Shown here in pieces: positions 7,154-17,500 of a DNA stretch of 35,828 nt. Position numbers and translations under genes: made by a program. Source of the stretch: Desulfovibrio psychrotolerans (GTDB taxonomy: Bacteria; Desulfobacterota; Desulfovibrionia; Desulfovibrionales; Desulfovibrionaceae). The DNA is taken from positions 1 through 35,828 of the forward strand of contig NZ_BLVP01000033.1 in NCBI RefSeq assembly GCF_013340305.1, given 5' to 3'. The notes under the pieces were generated by a model. That model saw only the letters and a program-made list of their open reading frames with translations. It ran no database searches and had not been told where the DNA came from. Numbering within the stretch: position 1 is the stretch's first letter; the number at the start of each line of letters is the position of its first letter.

Positions 7154-7246
7154 ATAGAGCAGGCATGCACACGGCGCACTGTATCTCAGCCGGATGCAAC
7201 GCTGCGTCGTATCGGGGAGACCACTTTTAGCTGCATGGGAAGGAAT

Positions 7247-8389
7247 ATGCTGGTAACCAAATTTGCCATTCCGGAAATCATTTTCGGCAAAGGAAGCACG
7301 AAACATCTTGCCCAATGCGCCCGCAGGCTGGGAGCACGCCGGGTGCTGCTGGTCAGCGATGCGGGGCTGGAGCGGGCCGGATGGGTCTCCATGATCAAGG
7401 GCCTGCTGGAAGAAGACCTCTTGGATTGCGTCTATTTCAACAACGTAGATTCCAATCCGCGAGACCATCAGGTGCACGAGGGCGCCGCCCTGTACCGGGA
7501 ATCGCGGGCAGATGTCATTGTGGGGCTTGGCGGCGGCAGCCCCATAGACGCGGCCAAGGGCATTGCCACCATTGTGGGCAACGGCGGCCAGATTCGCGAT
7601 TACGAAGGTGCCAACAAGATCATGCGGCCACTGCCGCCCATGATCTTCATTCCCTCCACGGCGGGCAGCGGTTCGGATATGTCGCAATACAGCATCATCA
7701 CCGATGTGGACAGACAGGTGAAGATGTCCATCATCAGCCGCTCGCTTGTGCCCAACCTGTCCATCATCGACCCCACCATGCTCACCACCAAAACGCCTGA
7801 ACTTATCATCGCCTCTGCGGCAGATGCGTTGGCGCATGCGGTGGAATCCTATGTTTCCAAGGCGGCATCCCCCTTCACGGAGCATCAGGCGCTGCTCGCC
7901 ATCCGCCTTATCCTCGATAATATTACCGAAGCCGCAGAAACCCGCTCCCTGCACGCCCTGGAGCAACTCAGCATTGCCAGCACTGCGGCGGGCATGTCGT
8001 TCAGCAACGCGGGGCTCGGCATAGTGCATTCTCTGGCGCACTCCATCGGCGCACGCTACGATGTGCTGCACGGACTGGTGCACCCCATTCTGCTGCCCGT
8101 GGTCATGCGGTTCAACCTGCCTGCCACGGAAAAGAAGATGGCATGCATCGGCAAAGAGGTGCTCGGCCCGCGCATCTGCTCCGAACATTGCCTCGGCGAA
8201 AAGGGCATAGACGCCCTGCACGAACTGTTTGTCCGGCTCGGAGTCACCACACGGCTGCGCGATATTCTGCCGACTGATTCGGACATCGAAGCCATCTGCC
8301 GCATGGCCGAGCGCGATACCTGCACCATAACCAACCCCAGACAGGCTTCGTGGAAAGATCTCATCCGCATCTGCGAGGAGGCATGGTGA
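7247..8389 (+). CDS. Iron-containing (type III) alcohol dehydrogenase
   Basis: A 380-residue protein of the Fe-ADH family, interconverting an alcohol and an aldehyde with NAD(P)(H). It begins with the family opening MLVTKFAIPEIIFGKGS. It carries the nucleotide-binding GLGGGSPIDAAKG, the FIPSTAGSGSD block and the metal ligands expected from DALAHAVESYVS and LAHSIGARYDVLHGLVHP (Asp and three His). Its C-terminus lies where the family normally ends. I chose ATG 7247 because GGGAAGG is just upstream and the residues match the family start; ATG 7235 is a possible alternative. Its stop overlaps the start of the kinase by one base, so it is the first gene of a coupled three-gene unit controlled by a sigma54 promoter. 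Substrate is unknown; ethanol or a short primary alcohol is likely from context. Confidence 0.88.
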   Translation: MLVTKFAIPEIIFGKGSTKHLAQCARRLGARRVLLVSDAGLERAGWVSMIKGLLEEDLLDCVYFNNVDSNPRDHQVHEGAALYRESRADVIVGLGGGSPIDAAKGIATIVGNGGQIRDYEGANKIMRPLPPMIFIPSTAGSGSDMSQYSIITDVDRQVKMSIISRSLVPNLSIIDPTMLTTKTPELIIASAADALAHAVESYVSKAASPFTEHQALLAIRLILDNITEAAETRSLHALEQLSIASTAAGMSFSNAGLGIVHSLAHSIGARYDVLHGLVHPILLPVVMRFNLPATEKKMACIGKEVLGPRICSEHCLGEKGIDALHELFVRLGVTTRLRDILPTDSDIEAICRMAERDTCTITNPRQASWKDLIRICEEAW

Positions 8390-9586
8390 TGGAAAACACC
8401 ACCATTCAGGATCTCATCGGCATTGAGCACAGCAAGCTCAACTTCTTTCAGGAACTGCAGCAGACCATTGTGGAACTGAAGGCCAGCCATGAGAAGTCAG
8501 AGGCACAACGCAGAGAGTTTGCCGCTATTTTCGACGGCATTACCGACCTTATGATGGTGCTCTCGGAAGACATGCGCATCATTTCCGTGAACCATGTGTT
8601 CATGGAAATATTCCCGGAAGGGGACCCGCGCGGCAAATACTGCTACGAGCTGTTCACCGGCAACAATGTTCCCTGCCCCAAGTGCCCGGCCTTTCAGTCT
8701 CTTCGCTACGACAAGGTGAGCAAAGAGACGGCCATCTTCCGCATCGGCAACCGCAACATGCACTTCGAAATGGTCTCGTCGCCGCTCAAAAGCCCGCACC
8801 TCAAGGAACATCAGGTGGTTATCTTCAAGCGAAACGTGACCATGGAAAAAGAGTATCAGGCCAAGTTCTATCAGGCGGAGAAAATGGCCACCATGGGTGT
8901 GCTGGCCGCAGGCGTGGCGCACGAGATAAACAACCCCCTCACGGCGGTTTCCGGCTTTGCAGAAGGCATCAGGCGGCGCATTCCCAAGCTTGAAGGGCAT
9001 ATGGATGAAAAACTCATCGACGACTTCAAGGAATACACAGATACCATTCTGAAGGAATGCCAGCGCTGTCAGGCCATTGTCCAGACGCTGCTCACCTTCA
9101 GCAGACCCACCAAGGCGGCCTTTCAGCCGGTGGATATCAATTCCGTGGTGGAGGATACCGTGCGCATTCTCCAGCACCATTTCAAAAAGCGTCCCGGCCT
9201 TACGGTGGTATTGCAGTTGCAGCGGGGGCTGCCGCACATCATCGGTGACGAGGCCCAGCTCAAGCAGGTGGCCCTGAACCTGCTCACCAACGCCGTAGAC
9301 GCCATAGAAGACAACGGAACCGTCACCGTTACCACCGATCATGCGCCGGAAACGCAAGGCGTGCGCCTCATGGTGCAGGACACAGGCTGCGGAATCCCGG
9401 AAGACAAGCTCAACAAGCTGTTCGAGCCGTTTTTCACCACAAAGCCCGTGGGCAAGGGAATCGGCATCGGCCTTGCCACCTGCTACTCCATTGTTCAGGA
9501 GCATGAAGGAGACATCAGCATCACCAGCGCACTCGGGGAGGGCACGTGCTTTACGGTCACGTTGCCGCAAACACAGGTGGGAGTAC

Positions 9587-9594
<8 letters not shown>
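8389..9594 (+). CDS. Cytosolic PAS-domain sensor histidine kinase
   Basis: A 401-residue kinase without signal peptide or membrane segment, so the signal is probably cytoplasmic. A coiled-coil N-terminus (to about 45) leads into a PAS domain (about 45-155) holding three cysteines, C85, C96 and C99, in the pattern CYELFTGNNVPCPKCP. The DHp box follows with phosphoacceptor His178 (VAHEINNPLTAVSGFAEG), then the HATPase domain with the N box NLLTNAVDAIEDNG, the G1 box DTGCGIP, the F box LFEPFFTTKP and the G2 box GKGIGIGLA. The start ATG 8389 overlaps the upstream stop (TGATG), with GAGGAGG seven bases before it. It presumably phosphorylates the regulator encoded next, which it overlaps by eight bases. 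The cysteine cluster could bind a metal, heme or Fe-S group, or sense aldehyde or redox state; that is inference. Confidence 0.88.
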
Positions 9595-10939
<1,345 letters not shown>

Positions 10940-10965
10940 AATTACAGCAAGATACAACCATACAG

Positions 10966-10999
10966 GCGGGGCTTTCGCAAGAAGGCCCCGCTTCATTTT
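10966..10999 (+). terminator. Stem-loop terminator after the response regulator
   Basis: GCGGGGC (10966-10972) pairs perfectly with GCCCCGC (10985-10991) and is followed by TTCATTTT. It starts 26 bases after the regulator's stop and separates that unit from the adh-hdr-flx operon. Confidence 0.7.
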
Positions 11000-11015
11000 G
11001 CATCACTCTGAATCA

Positions 11016-11066
11016 CTGTGTCATTGTGACCCAAACCCGCTGTTTCACAGGGTCATTTCGACACCA
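11016..11066. promoter_or_regulatory. Two tandem candidate activator sites upstream of adh-hdr-flx
   Basis: Site 1 (11016-11034) is CTGTGTCATTGTGACCCAA; site 2 (11048-11066) is CAGGGTCATTTCGACACCA. Both share the GTCA-spacer-(T/C)GACNC layout of the perfect palindrome at 6924. They are 32 bases apart, about three helical turns, and lie some 145-195 bases upstream of the -24 element at 11211. A weaker GTCA-containing match is at about 11143-11157. Confidence 0.55.
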
Positions 11067-11208
11067 GCACATAACTATTTGATATTTAAGATGTTAATCG
11101 CAAAACATCCCTCGCCTGCCGTTCAATGTGCGTACATTATACATGTCAGTGTCACATCACTTCTGCTCTCCATTCCTGTAAGGTGCTGCAAAGTATGAAG
11201 AGTTACGC

Positions 11209-11225
11209 TTGGCATGGCGCTTGCG
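11209..11225 (+). promoter_or_regulatory. Sigma54 (-24/-12) promoter of the adh-hdr-flx operon
   Basis: TTGGCATGGCGCTTGCG has GG (11211-11212) and GC (11223-11224) ten bases apart, with TTGGCA and TTGC flanks. Transcription would start near 11236, leaving about 70 bases of leader before the ATG at 11307. Confidence 0.75.
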
Positions 11226-11306
11226 TATGTCAGGCATCAACGTTGCGGCGAGCCGTTTAATACTTCTCATCAACCTAAAGCATTACCTGAATGGTAGGAG
11301 AGCGTT

Positions 11307-12488
11307 ATGGCAGTAAGAGAGGAAGTGTATGGTTTCTTTATTCCCAGCGTAACGCTTATGGGCATTGGTGCCCATAAGGAAATCCCCAACAAGATCAAGG
11401 CGCTTGGCAGCAAAAAACCTTTGCTGGTAACCGACAAGGGTATCACCGCTGTCGGCATTACGCAGCAGATAGTCGACCTGCTCAAAGCAAACGGCATGGA
11501 CTGCGTGGTCTATGACGAAACCATACCCAACCCCACTGACAAGAACGTGCACGACGGCGTTGACGTCTACAAGAAGAACAAGTGCGACTCCCTCATCACT
11601 CTTGGTGGCGGCAGCTCGCACGACTGCGGCAAGGGTGTCGGCCTCGTCATCGCCAACGGTGGCAAGATTCATGATTTCGAAGGCGTGGACAAGTCCACCA
11701 AGCCCATGCCCCCCTATATTGCGGTAAACACCACCGCAGGCACCGCTTCTGAAATGACCCGCTTCTGCATCATCACCGATACGTCCCGCAAGGTGAAGAT
11801 GGCTATCGTTGACTGGCGCGTCACCCCCACCATCGCCATCGACGATCCGCTGCTCATGATGGGCATGCCCCCTGCCCTGACCGCAGCCACCGGCATGGAC
11901 GCCCTGACGCACGCCGTGGAAGCCTATGTTTCCACCATTGCCACCCCCATGACCGACGCATGCGCCGAAAAGTCCATTAAGCTCATTTTCCAGTTCCTGC
12001 GCCGTGCCGTTGCCAACGGTCAGGATATCGAAGCCCGCGAAGGCATGTGCTACGCACAGTATCTGGCCGGTATGGCGTTCAATAACGCCAGCCTCGGCCA
12101 TGTGCACGCCATGGCACACCAGTTGGGCGGCTTCTATGACCTGCCCCATGGCGAATGCAATGCCATTCTGCTGCCGCATGTGGAACAGTTCAACCTCATC
12201 GCCCGTGTGGAACGCTTTGCCGAAATGGCAACCTGGATGGGTGAAAACATCAGTGGCCTCAGCCCCAGAGACGCCGCCGAAAAGGCCCTCGTCGGCATCC
12301 GCAAACTCTCTGAAGACGTGGGCATTCCTTCCGGCCTCATCGAACTCGGCAAGCGGTACGGAAAGGACGTGAAGGCCGAAGATATCCCCACCATGACCGC
12401 CAATGCACAGAAAGACGCCTGTGGCCTGACAAACCCCCGTTGTCCCAGAGACAGCGATGTCGCGGCCATCTACAAGGCAGCCCTGTAG
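11307..12488 (+). CDS. adh: Iron-containing alcohol dehydrogenase of the Hdr-Flx cluster
   Basis: A 393-residue NAD-dependent type III (iron) alcohol dehydrogenase. Family signatures are LITLGGGSSHDCGKG, VNTTAGTASEMTRFCIITD, DALTHAVEAYVST and HAMAHQLGGFYDLPHGECNA, which supply the Asp and the three His that bind the metal. The opening MAVREEVYGFFIPSVTLMG is the typical start of the Desulfovibrio ethanol dehydrogenase found with hdr-flx. The start is preceded by GGTAGGAGA. In Desulfovibrio vulgaris this enzyme oxidises ethanol (or reduces acetaldehyde), and mutants in the cluster are affected in ethanol metabolism (established for that species). A strong hairpin separates it from hdrC, so adh may accumulate at a higher level than the complex. 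Confidence 0.92.
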   Translation: MAVREEVYGFFIPSVTLMGIGAHKEIPNKIKALGSKKPLLVTDKGITAVGITQQIVDLLKANGMDCVVYDETIPNPTDKNVHDGVDVYKKNKCDSLITLGGGSSHDCGKGVGLVIANGGKIHDFEGVDKSTKPMPPYIAVNTTAGTASEMTRFCIITDTSRKVKMAIVDWRVTPTIAIDDPLLMMGMPPALTAATGMDALTHAVEAYVSTIATPMTDACAEKSIKLIFQFLRRAVANGQDIEAREGMCYAQYLAGMAFNNASLGHVHAMAHQLGGFYDLPHGECNAILLPHVEQFNLIARVERFAEMATWMGENISGLSPRDAAEKALVGIRKLSEDVGIPSGLIELGKRYGKDVKAEDIPTMTANAQKDACGLTNPRCPRDSDVAAIYKAAL

Positions 12489-12547
12489 CCTGCAGAAAGG
12501 GGGGAGATAACCCCCTCCCCCCTTCCGTACAGCCACGCTCCTGCACT

Positions 12548-12577
12548 CTCCCTGCTGCATCGTCCCGCAGCAGGGAG
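12548..12577 (+). other. Perfect 11-bp stem-loop between adh and hdrC
   Basis: CTCCCTGCTGC (12548-12558) pairs with GCAGCAGGGAG (12567-12577) around ATCGTCCC. A G-run/C-run pair (GGGGGAGATAACCCCC, about 12501-12516) lies just before it. No T tract follows. This looks like an mRNA processing or stability element, or a partial terminator giving more adh than hdr-flx message. Confidence 0.6.
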
Positions 12578-12612
12578 CAGGAGCCCATTGTCCATAAACG
12601 GAGTGGAGACCG

Positions 12613-13167
12613 ATGCCCGAAACGAGCGCAAAAGACGGTTATAACAGTACATTTCTGCAACAAGTGCAGGAAGGAAGCGAACAGAACCTGAACCGTTGCT
12701 ACCAGTGTGGCAACTGTACCGCAGGCTGCCCGCTTTCCTTCGCCTATGATATCCCGGTCAACCGCATCATGCGCATGCTGCAGGCGGGAGAAAGACACGC
12801 GGTGCTCTCCTCCAAGGCCATATGGCTGTGCGCCTCGTGCGAAACCTGCACCACCCGCTGCCCCAATGAAATCGACGTGGCCCGCATCATGGATGTGCTG
12901 CGCCACATGGCACGGCGAGAAGGACTGGTGGCGGAACCACCCGTACGGCACCTGTGGGATGCCTTTCTCAAGTCCGTGGAAAAATACGGGCGCGTGTTCG
13001 AGGCGGGCATGATGGCCAACTTTGTGGGCCGCACAGGCCGCTTCTGGACAGATGCGGACCTTGCCCCCGTAGCCATCGGCAAGGGCAAGCTGGGCTTCAG
13101 GCCGCACAGCATCAAGCACCAGAATGAGGTGCAGCGCATTTTCGCCCGTTTCAGGGAACAGCAGTAG
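12613..13167 (+). CDS. hdrC: Heterodisulfide reductase-like subunit C (HdrC)
   Basis: A 184-residue iron-sulfur protein. It carries two CxxCxxCxxxCP-type [4Fe-4S] motifs, CYQCGNCTAGCP and CASCETCTTRCP, about 45 residues apart, the HdrC signature. It passes electrons between the flavin subunit HdrA and the catalytic HdrB. The start ATG is preceded by GGAGTGGAG. It is followed by hdrB after 13 bases. In the bacterial complex the disulfide partner is not CoM-S-S-CoB; DsrC has been proposed in sulfate reducers (literature inference, not visible here). Confidence 0.92.
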   Translation: MPETSAKDGYNSTFLQQVQEGSEQNLNRCYQCGNCTAGCPLSFAYDIPVNRIMRMLQAGERHAVLSSKAIWLCASCETCTTRCPNEIDVARIMDVLRHMARREGLVAEPPVRHLWDAFLKSVEKYGRVFEAGMMANFVGRTGRFWTDADLAPVAIGKGKLGFRPHSIKHQNEVQRIFARFREQQ

Positions 13168-13180
13168 GAAGGCGGTTACC

Positions 13181-14074
13181 ATGTTGCAATATGCCTATTA
13201 TCCCGGATGCTCCGGCCTGAGCTCCTCGATAGAGTACGATGTTTCCACCCGCGCCCTCTGCAAATCGCTGGGCGTGGAACTGGTGGATATTCCGGACTGG
13301 AACTGCTGCGGCTCCACCCCCGCACATGCCAGCGATCACCTGCTTTCTGCCAGTCTTGTGGCGCGCAACCTCGCCATTGCCGAATCCATGGGCGTGGCGG
13401 GCATAATAACCCCGTGCCCGAGCTGCCTGAAGAATCTGAAAACCACCAGCCTGCGCATGCAGCGCAAGAGTTTTCATGAAAAGGTGGAAAGCATTGTGGA
13501 ACGCCCCGTGCGCGCCGACCTTCCCATCCGCTCTGTCCTGCAGACCGTGCTGGAACAGTGCGAGCCGGAAGCCATTGCAAAGCACGTCTCCAAGCCGCTC
13601 AAGGGCTTGAAGGTCGTCCCCTATTACGGCTGCATCATGAACCGCCCGCCGGATGTCATGACCTTTGATGATCCGGAAAACCCCACCAGCCTCGACAGGC
13701 TCATGAGCGCACTCGGTGCCGAGGTGCTGCCCTTCCCCCACAAGGTGGATTGCTGCGGTGCTTCCCTCGGGCTTATCCGGCGCGAGCTGGTCACCCGTCT
13801 TTCCGGCCGCATTCTGGATACGGCGGCGGCGCTGGGTGCGGATGCCATCGTCACCGCCTGCCCCATGTGCCAGATGAATCTCGACATGCGGCAGGGCCAG
13901 ATAAACAGGGCCAACGGCACCCGCCACAGCATGCCCGTCTTTTATTACACGCAGCTTGCGGGTCTTGCGCTCGGGCAGAGCGAATCCTGCCTGTGCATGG
14001 ACAAACTCTGCGTCAGCCCCTCCCGCGCCCTGAGCCAGATGGGAACACCTGCCCAAGAGGAGCGTGCACGATGA
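13181..14074 (+). CDS. hdrB: Heterodisulfide reductase-like subunit B (HdrB)
   Basis: A 297-residue protein with two cysteine-rich CCG domains. The first runs from YYPGCSG through DWNCCGSTPAH to PCPSCLKN; the second from YYGCIMNRPP through KVDCCGASLG to CPMCQMNLD. These ligate the non-cubane [4Fe-4S] clusters that carry out disulfide reduction in methanogen HdrB. I chose ATG 13181, which has GGAAGGCGG upstream and starts right at the family's MLQYAYYPGCS; the open frame extends further left but overlaps hdrC. The stop overlaps hdrA (ATGA). Confidence 0.93.
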   Translation: MLQYAYYPGCSGLSSSIEYDVSTRALCKSLGVELVDIPDWNCCGSTPAHASDHLLSASLVARNLAIAESMGVAGIITPCPSCLKNLKTTSLRMQRKSFHEKVESIVERPVRADLPIRSVLQTVLEQCEPEAIAKHVSKPLKGLKVVPYYGCIMNRPPDVMTFDDPENPTSLDRLMSALGAEVLPFPHKVDCCGASLGLIRRELVTRLSGRILDTAAALGADAIVTACPMCQMNLDMRQGQINRANGTRHSMPVFYYTQLAGLALGQSESCLCMDKLCVSPSRALSQMGTPAQEERAR

Positions 14075-16029
14075 ATATCGGCGTTTTTGTGTGCCACTGC
14101 GGCTCCAACATCGCGGGCACGGTGGATACGGAACAGGTTGCAGCGGCGGCCCGCCGCTTTCCCGACGTAGCCTTTGCCACAGACACCATGTACGCCTGTT
14201 CGGAACCCGGTCAGGCGGGCATCATACAGGCCATCCATGAATACGGGCTGGACGGCATAGTCGTCGCCTCCTGCACGCCCCGCATGCACGAGGCAACCTT
14301 CCGCAAAACGCTGGAGCGTGCGGGAATCAACAAATATCTCTTTGAAATGGCCAACATACGCGAGCACGTCTCGTGGATCGGCAAAGACAAAAAGGCCAAC
14401 ACAAACAAAGCCACAGACCTCGTCCAGATGGCCGTTGCCAAGCTGCGCAACAACAGCGAGCTGCACGCGGGCGAGTTCGAGATCAACAAGCGCGTCATGG
14501 TCATCGGCGGCGGCGTGGCGGGCATTCAGGCTGCGCTGGACTGCGCAGACGGCGGGCTGCAAGTCATTCTGGTAGAGCGCGAATCCACCATCGGCGGCAA
14601 AATGGCCAAGCTGGACAAAACCTTCCCCACGGTGGACTGTTCCAGCTGTATCCTCGGCCCCCGCATGGTGGATGTGGCCCAGCATCCCAACATCACGCTG
14701 TACGCCATGTCCGAAGTGGAAAGCGTGAACGGTTTCGTGGGCAATTTCGATGTCAGCATCCGCAAAAAGGCCACGTATGTGGATTGGGATGCCTGCACCG
14801 GCTGCGGCCAGTGCATGGAAAAATGCCCCAGCAAAAAGGCAGAGGACCGTTTCAATGAAGGCGTGGGCACCACCACGGCCATCAATATCCCCTTCCCGCA
14901 GGCCATTCCCAAAAAAGCCGTCATAGATCCCCAGGCGTGCATCATGCTCACCAAGGGCAAATGCGGCGCATGCGCCAAACTGTGCCCCACTCAGGCCATC
15001 CGCTTTGAACAACGGGACGAGCTCGTGCAGGAGCAGGTGGGTGCCATCATCGCAGCCACGGGCTACGACCTGTTCGACCACACCCTGTACGGCGAATACG
15101 GCGGGGGAAGGTATCCGGACGTAATCACGTCCATTCAGTATGAGCGCCTGCTCTCGGCATCCGGTCCCACGGGCGGGCATATCAAACGCCCTTCCGACGG
15201 GAAGGAACCGCGCAATATCGTGTTCATCCAGTGCGTGGGCTCGCGGGACCCATCCGTAAACCGCCCGTACTGTTCCGGCTTCTGCTGCATGTACACGGCA
15301 AAGCAGGCCATCCTGACCAAAGACCATATTCCGGATTCACAGTCCTATGTCTTCTATATGGACATCCGCTCCCCCGGAAAACTCTATGACGAGTTCACCA
15401 GACGCGCCATGGAGGAATACGGAGCCCGCTACATCCGCGGGCGTGTTTCCACCATTCAGCCCCGCAACGGCCACTACGTGGTCAAGGGGGCAGATACCAT
15501 CATGGGTTCGCAGGTAGAGATTGATGCAGACCTTGTTGTGCTGGCTGTGGGCGCAGAGGCCGCCAAAGGTGCCGGTGCCCTCGCCGAGAAGCTGCGCATA
15601 TCCTACGACGGGTATGGCTTCTTCATGGAAGGCCACCCCAAGCTCAAACCCGTAGAAACCAACACGGCAGGCGTCTATCTGGCCGGTTCCTGCCAGGGCC
15701 CCAAAGACATACCCGCCTCCGTGGCACAGGGCAGCGCGGCCGCCAGCAAAGTGCAGGCGCTGTTTTCCAAAGATAAGCTCGCCAGCGATCCGCAGGTTTC
15801 CGGCGTGGCCATGCAACGCTGCGTGGGCTGCGGCAAGTGTGAATCCACCTGCCCGTTCGGTGCCATCGAGATGACGGAATTCCGCGGCATGCCCAAAGCC
15901 TCCGTGGTGGAAACCGTGTGCCAGGGCTGCGGCGTGTGCGCCGTAACCTGCCCGCAGGGAGCCATTCAGCTCCAGCACTTTACCGATAACCAGATTCTTG
16001 CCGAGGTGAACGCCTTATGCCCGTACTAG
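14071..16029 (+). CDS. hdrA: Heterodisulfide reductase-like flavin subunit A (HdrA)
   Basis: A 652-residue FAD/iron-sulfur protein, the presumed electron-bifurcating subunit. The N-terminal domain starts NIGVFVCHCGSNIAGTVD. The Rossmann FAD motif VIGGGVAGIQAAL is near residue 145, followed by the cysteine-bearing TVDCSSCILGPRM. Ferredoxin motifs are at about 240-252 (CTGCGQCMEKCP) and 295-306 (CGACAKLCP), and two more at the C-terminus (CVGCGKCESTCP and CQGCGVCAVTCP). A conserved IQCVGSRD ... PYCSGFCCMYTAKQA block lies between. Its length is normal for bacterial HdrA. The start ATG 14071 overlaps the hdrB stop by four bases, with AAGAGGAG upstream. It interacts with FlxD, which delivers electrons from the flavoprotein module. 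Confidence 0.94.
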   Translation: MNIGVFVCHCGSNIAGTVDTEQVAAAARRFPDVAFATDTMYACSEPGQAGIIQAIHEYGLDGIVVASCTPRMHEATFRKTLERAGINKYLFEMANIREHVSWIGKDKKANTNKATDLVQMAVAKLRNNSELHAGEFEINKRVMVIGGGVAGIQAALDCADGGLQVILVERESTIGGKMAKLDKTFPTVDCSSCILGPRMVDVAQHPNITLYAMSEVESVNGFVGNFDVSIRKKATYVDWDACTGCGQCMEKCPSKKAEDRFNEGVGTTTAINIPFPQAIPKKAVIDPQACIMLTKGKCGACAKLCPTQAIRFEQRDELVQEQVGAIIAATGYDLFDHTLYGEYGGGRYPDVITSIQYERLLSASGPTGGHIKRPSDGKEPRNIVFIQCVGSRDPSVNRPYCSGFCCMYTAKQAILTKDHIPDSQSYVFYMDIRSPGKLYDEFTRRAMEEYGARYIRGRVSTIQPRNGHYVVKGADTIMGSQVEIDADLVVLAVGAEAAKGAGALAEKLRISYDGYGFFMEGHPKLKPVETNTAGVYLAGSCQGPKDIPASVAQGSAAASKVQALFSKDKLASDPQVSGVAMQRCVGCGKCESTCPFGAIEMTEFRGMPKASVVETVCQGCGVCAVTCPQGAIQLQHFTDNQILAEVNALCPY

Positions 16030-16526
16030 AAGGAAAAGAACTGCGCATAGTGGGATTTCTCTGCAACTGGTGCTCCTACGGGGGCGCAGACACGGCAGGG
16101 GTGGGGCGTTTTGCCCAGCCCACAGACCTGCGCATCATCAAGCTTCCCTGCACGGGACGCGTGAATCCGCTCTTTGTGGTGCGTGCCTTTCTCAACGGCG
16201 CAGACGGCGTGCTGGTTTCCGGCTGTCATCCCGGCGACTGCCACTACACCGCGGGCAACTACTACGCCCGCAGGCGGCTGGAAGTGCTGCGCGAGCTGCT
16301 GGATGTCATGGGCATCAATCCGGAACGTTTCCACTACACGTGGGTTTCCGCCTCAGAAGGCCAGAAGTGGAAACAGGTGGTCAGCGACTTTACCGCGCGC
16401 ATTCATGCCCTCGGCCCCGCCGCCACCTTCACAGGCTGTCCGGCCGTTACGGGGCAAATCGGCGCAGCCGTTGAAATCGGTGGAATCGGCGAAACCGGTG
16501 AAACCGGCATGAAGGCCGCAGGCTAA
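16017..16526 (+). CDS. flxD: FlxD, MvhD-like [2Fe-2S] linker subunit
   Basis: A 169-residue protein of the MvhD/FlpD family. It has FLCNWCSYGGADTAG near the N-terminus, then CTGRVNPLFVVRAFLNGADGVLVSGCHPGDCHY and GNYYARRR, which ligate a [2Fe-2S] cluster and form the interface with HdrA. It overlaps hdrA by 13 bases, a sign of tight coupling. The last twenty residues are an unusual Gly/Glu/Thr-rich tail (IGGIGETGETG) not typical of the family. In MvhADG the homologue links the hydrogenase to Hdr; here it links FlxABC. Confidence 0.9.
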   Translation: MPVLEGKELRIVGFLCNWCSYGGADTAGVGRFAQPTDLRIIKLPCTGRVNPLFVVRAFLNGADGVLVSGCHPGDCHYTAGNYYARRRLEVLRELLDVMGINPERFHYTWVSASEGQKWKQVVSDFTARIHALGPAATFTGCPAVTGQIGAAVEIGGIGETGETGMKAAG

Positions 16527-16537
16527 AGGATACGATC

Positions 16538-17500
16538 ATGACACAACATACACAGGAACTCCGCAAACTCATTGCGCAGGAACTGCCGAATCTGGATGTG
16601 GTTCTGGCATGGACGCACGGTCATAATTCCCTGACCAGCACGCCGTTGTTCATCACGACGCAGGAAGATCTGGAAAAGCTGGATTCCGGCCCCATGCACG
16701 TGCAGAACCTTGCCGCCTACCTGCCCTCACTCAAAGGGCGCAAGGTGGGCATTGTAACGCGCGGCTGCGACAGCCGCACCATCATCGAACTGCTGCAGGA
16801 AAAGCTGATTGAACGGAAAAACATCACCATCTTCGGCATTTCCTGTTCCGGTGCGGTAAACATCCGCGCGGTGCGCAGGGCCGTAAACGGCGAATCCGTC
16901 AGGTCCGTGCAGGCAGACGGCGACAGCATCACCGTAACCACAAACCACGGCACGCACACGCTGCGCATGCAGGATGTGCTGATGGACAAGTGCTACACAT
17001 GCACCAACCAGACTCCAATCATCCACGATCATATGGTTATCGCACAGACCGCAGACCATGTACCCGGCGATGCGCCTCAGACAACGCTGGATGCGCTGGA
17101 CAGCATGGAGCCGGGTGAGCGCTTCGCTTTCTGGGAAGAACACATGGACCGCTGTATCCGCTGCTATGCCTGCCGCAATGCCTGCCCCCTGTGCGTGTGC
17201 AAGGATAGCTGCGTGGCGCAGAGCCGCGACCCGCACTGGCTGGACCAGTCCGACACTCCGCGTGAAAAACTCATGTTTCAGGCCATCCACGCCCTGCATT
17301 CCGCAGGCCGCTGCACCGAGTGCGGCGAATGTGAACGCGCCTGCCCCATGGGCATTCCGGTGCTCGCCATGAAGCAGGCGCTGAACCGGCGGATCAAGCA
17401 CCTGTTCGACTATCAGGCCGGTATGGATGCACAAAGCACTCCGCCGCTCTTCATGTTCCGCCAGCAGGAAGAGAACATCAAGGAGAGGGACGCACGATGA
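16538..17500 (+). CDS. flxC: FlxC, iron-sulfur subunit
   Basis: A 320-residue protein. The N-terminal part resembles FrhB/CO-dehydrogenase-type iron-sulfur domains (KVGIVTRGCDSRTIIELLQE, then a cysteine pair in DKCYTCTNQ). The C-terminal part carries ferredoxin motifs CIRCYACRNACPLCVCKDSC and CTECGECERACPMG. It shuttles electrons within the Flx module. It starts 11 bases after flxD with AAAGGA upstream and overlaps flxB by four bases. The assignment to FlxC rather than FlxB relies on gene order and on the extra N-terminal domain. Confidence 0.82.
   Translation: MTQHTQELRKLIAQELPNLDVVLAWTHGHNSLTSTPLFITTQEDLEKLDSGPMHVQNLAAYLPSLKGRKVGIVTRGCDSRTIIELLQEKLIERKNITIFGISCSGAVNIRAVRRAVNGESVRSVQADGDSITVTTNHGTHTLRMQDVLMDKCYTCTNQTPIIHDHMVIAQTADHVPGDAPQTTLDALDSMEPGERFAFWEEHMDRCIRCYACRNACPLCVCKDSCVAQSRDPHWLDQSDTPREKLMFQAIHALHSAGRCTECGECERACPMGIPVLAMKQALNRRIKHLFDYQAGMDAQSTPPLFMFRQQEENIKERDAR

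Larger units (their letters stand above)
6648..7246. other. Divergent intergenic region between the envelope operon and the alcohol dehydrogenase unit
   Basis: Beyond the minus-strand promoter (6703-6731), the inverted repeat (6924-6942) and the sigma54 promoter (7137-7153), I see no gene. The 83 bases between the predicted sigma54 start and the ATG at 7247 form a leader in which the alcohol dehydrogenase frame stays open (it could begin at GTG 7127), but those upstream residues do not look like the family and would lie at or before the transcription start. Confidence 0.5.

Noticed and set aside
7127-7246. An N-terminal extension of the first alcohol dehydrogenase from GTG 7127
   Set aside because: It would begin upstream of the sigma54 promoter's predicted start site, and the family normally starts at MLVTKFAIPEI.
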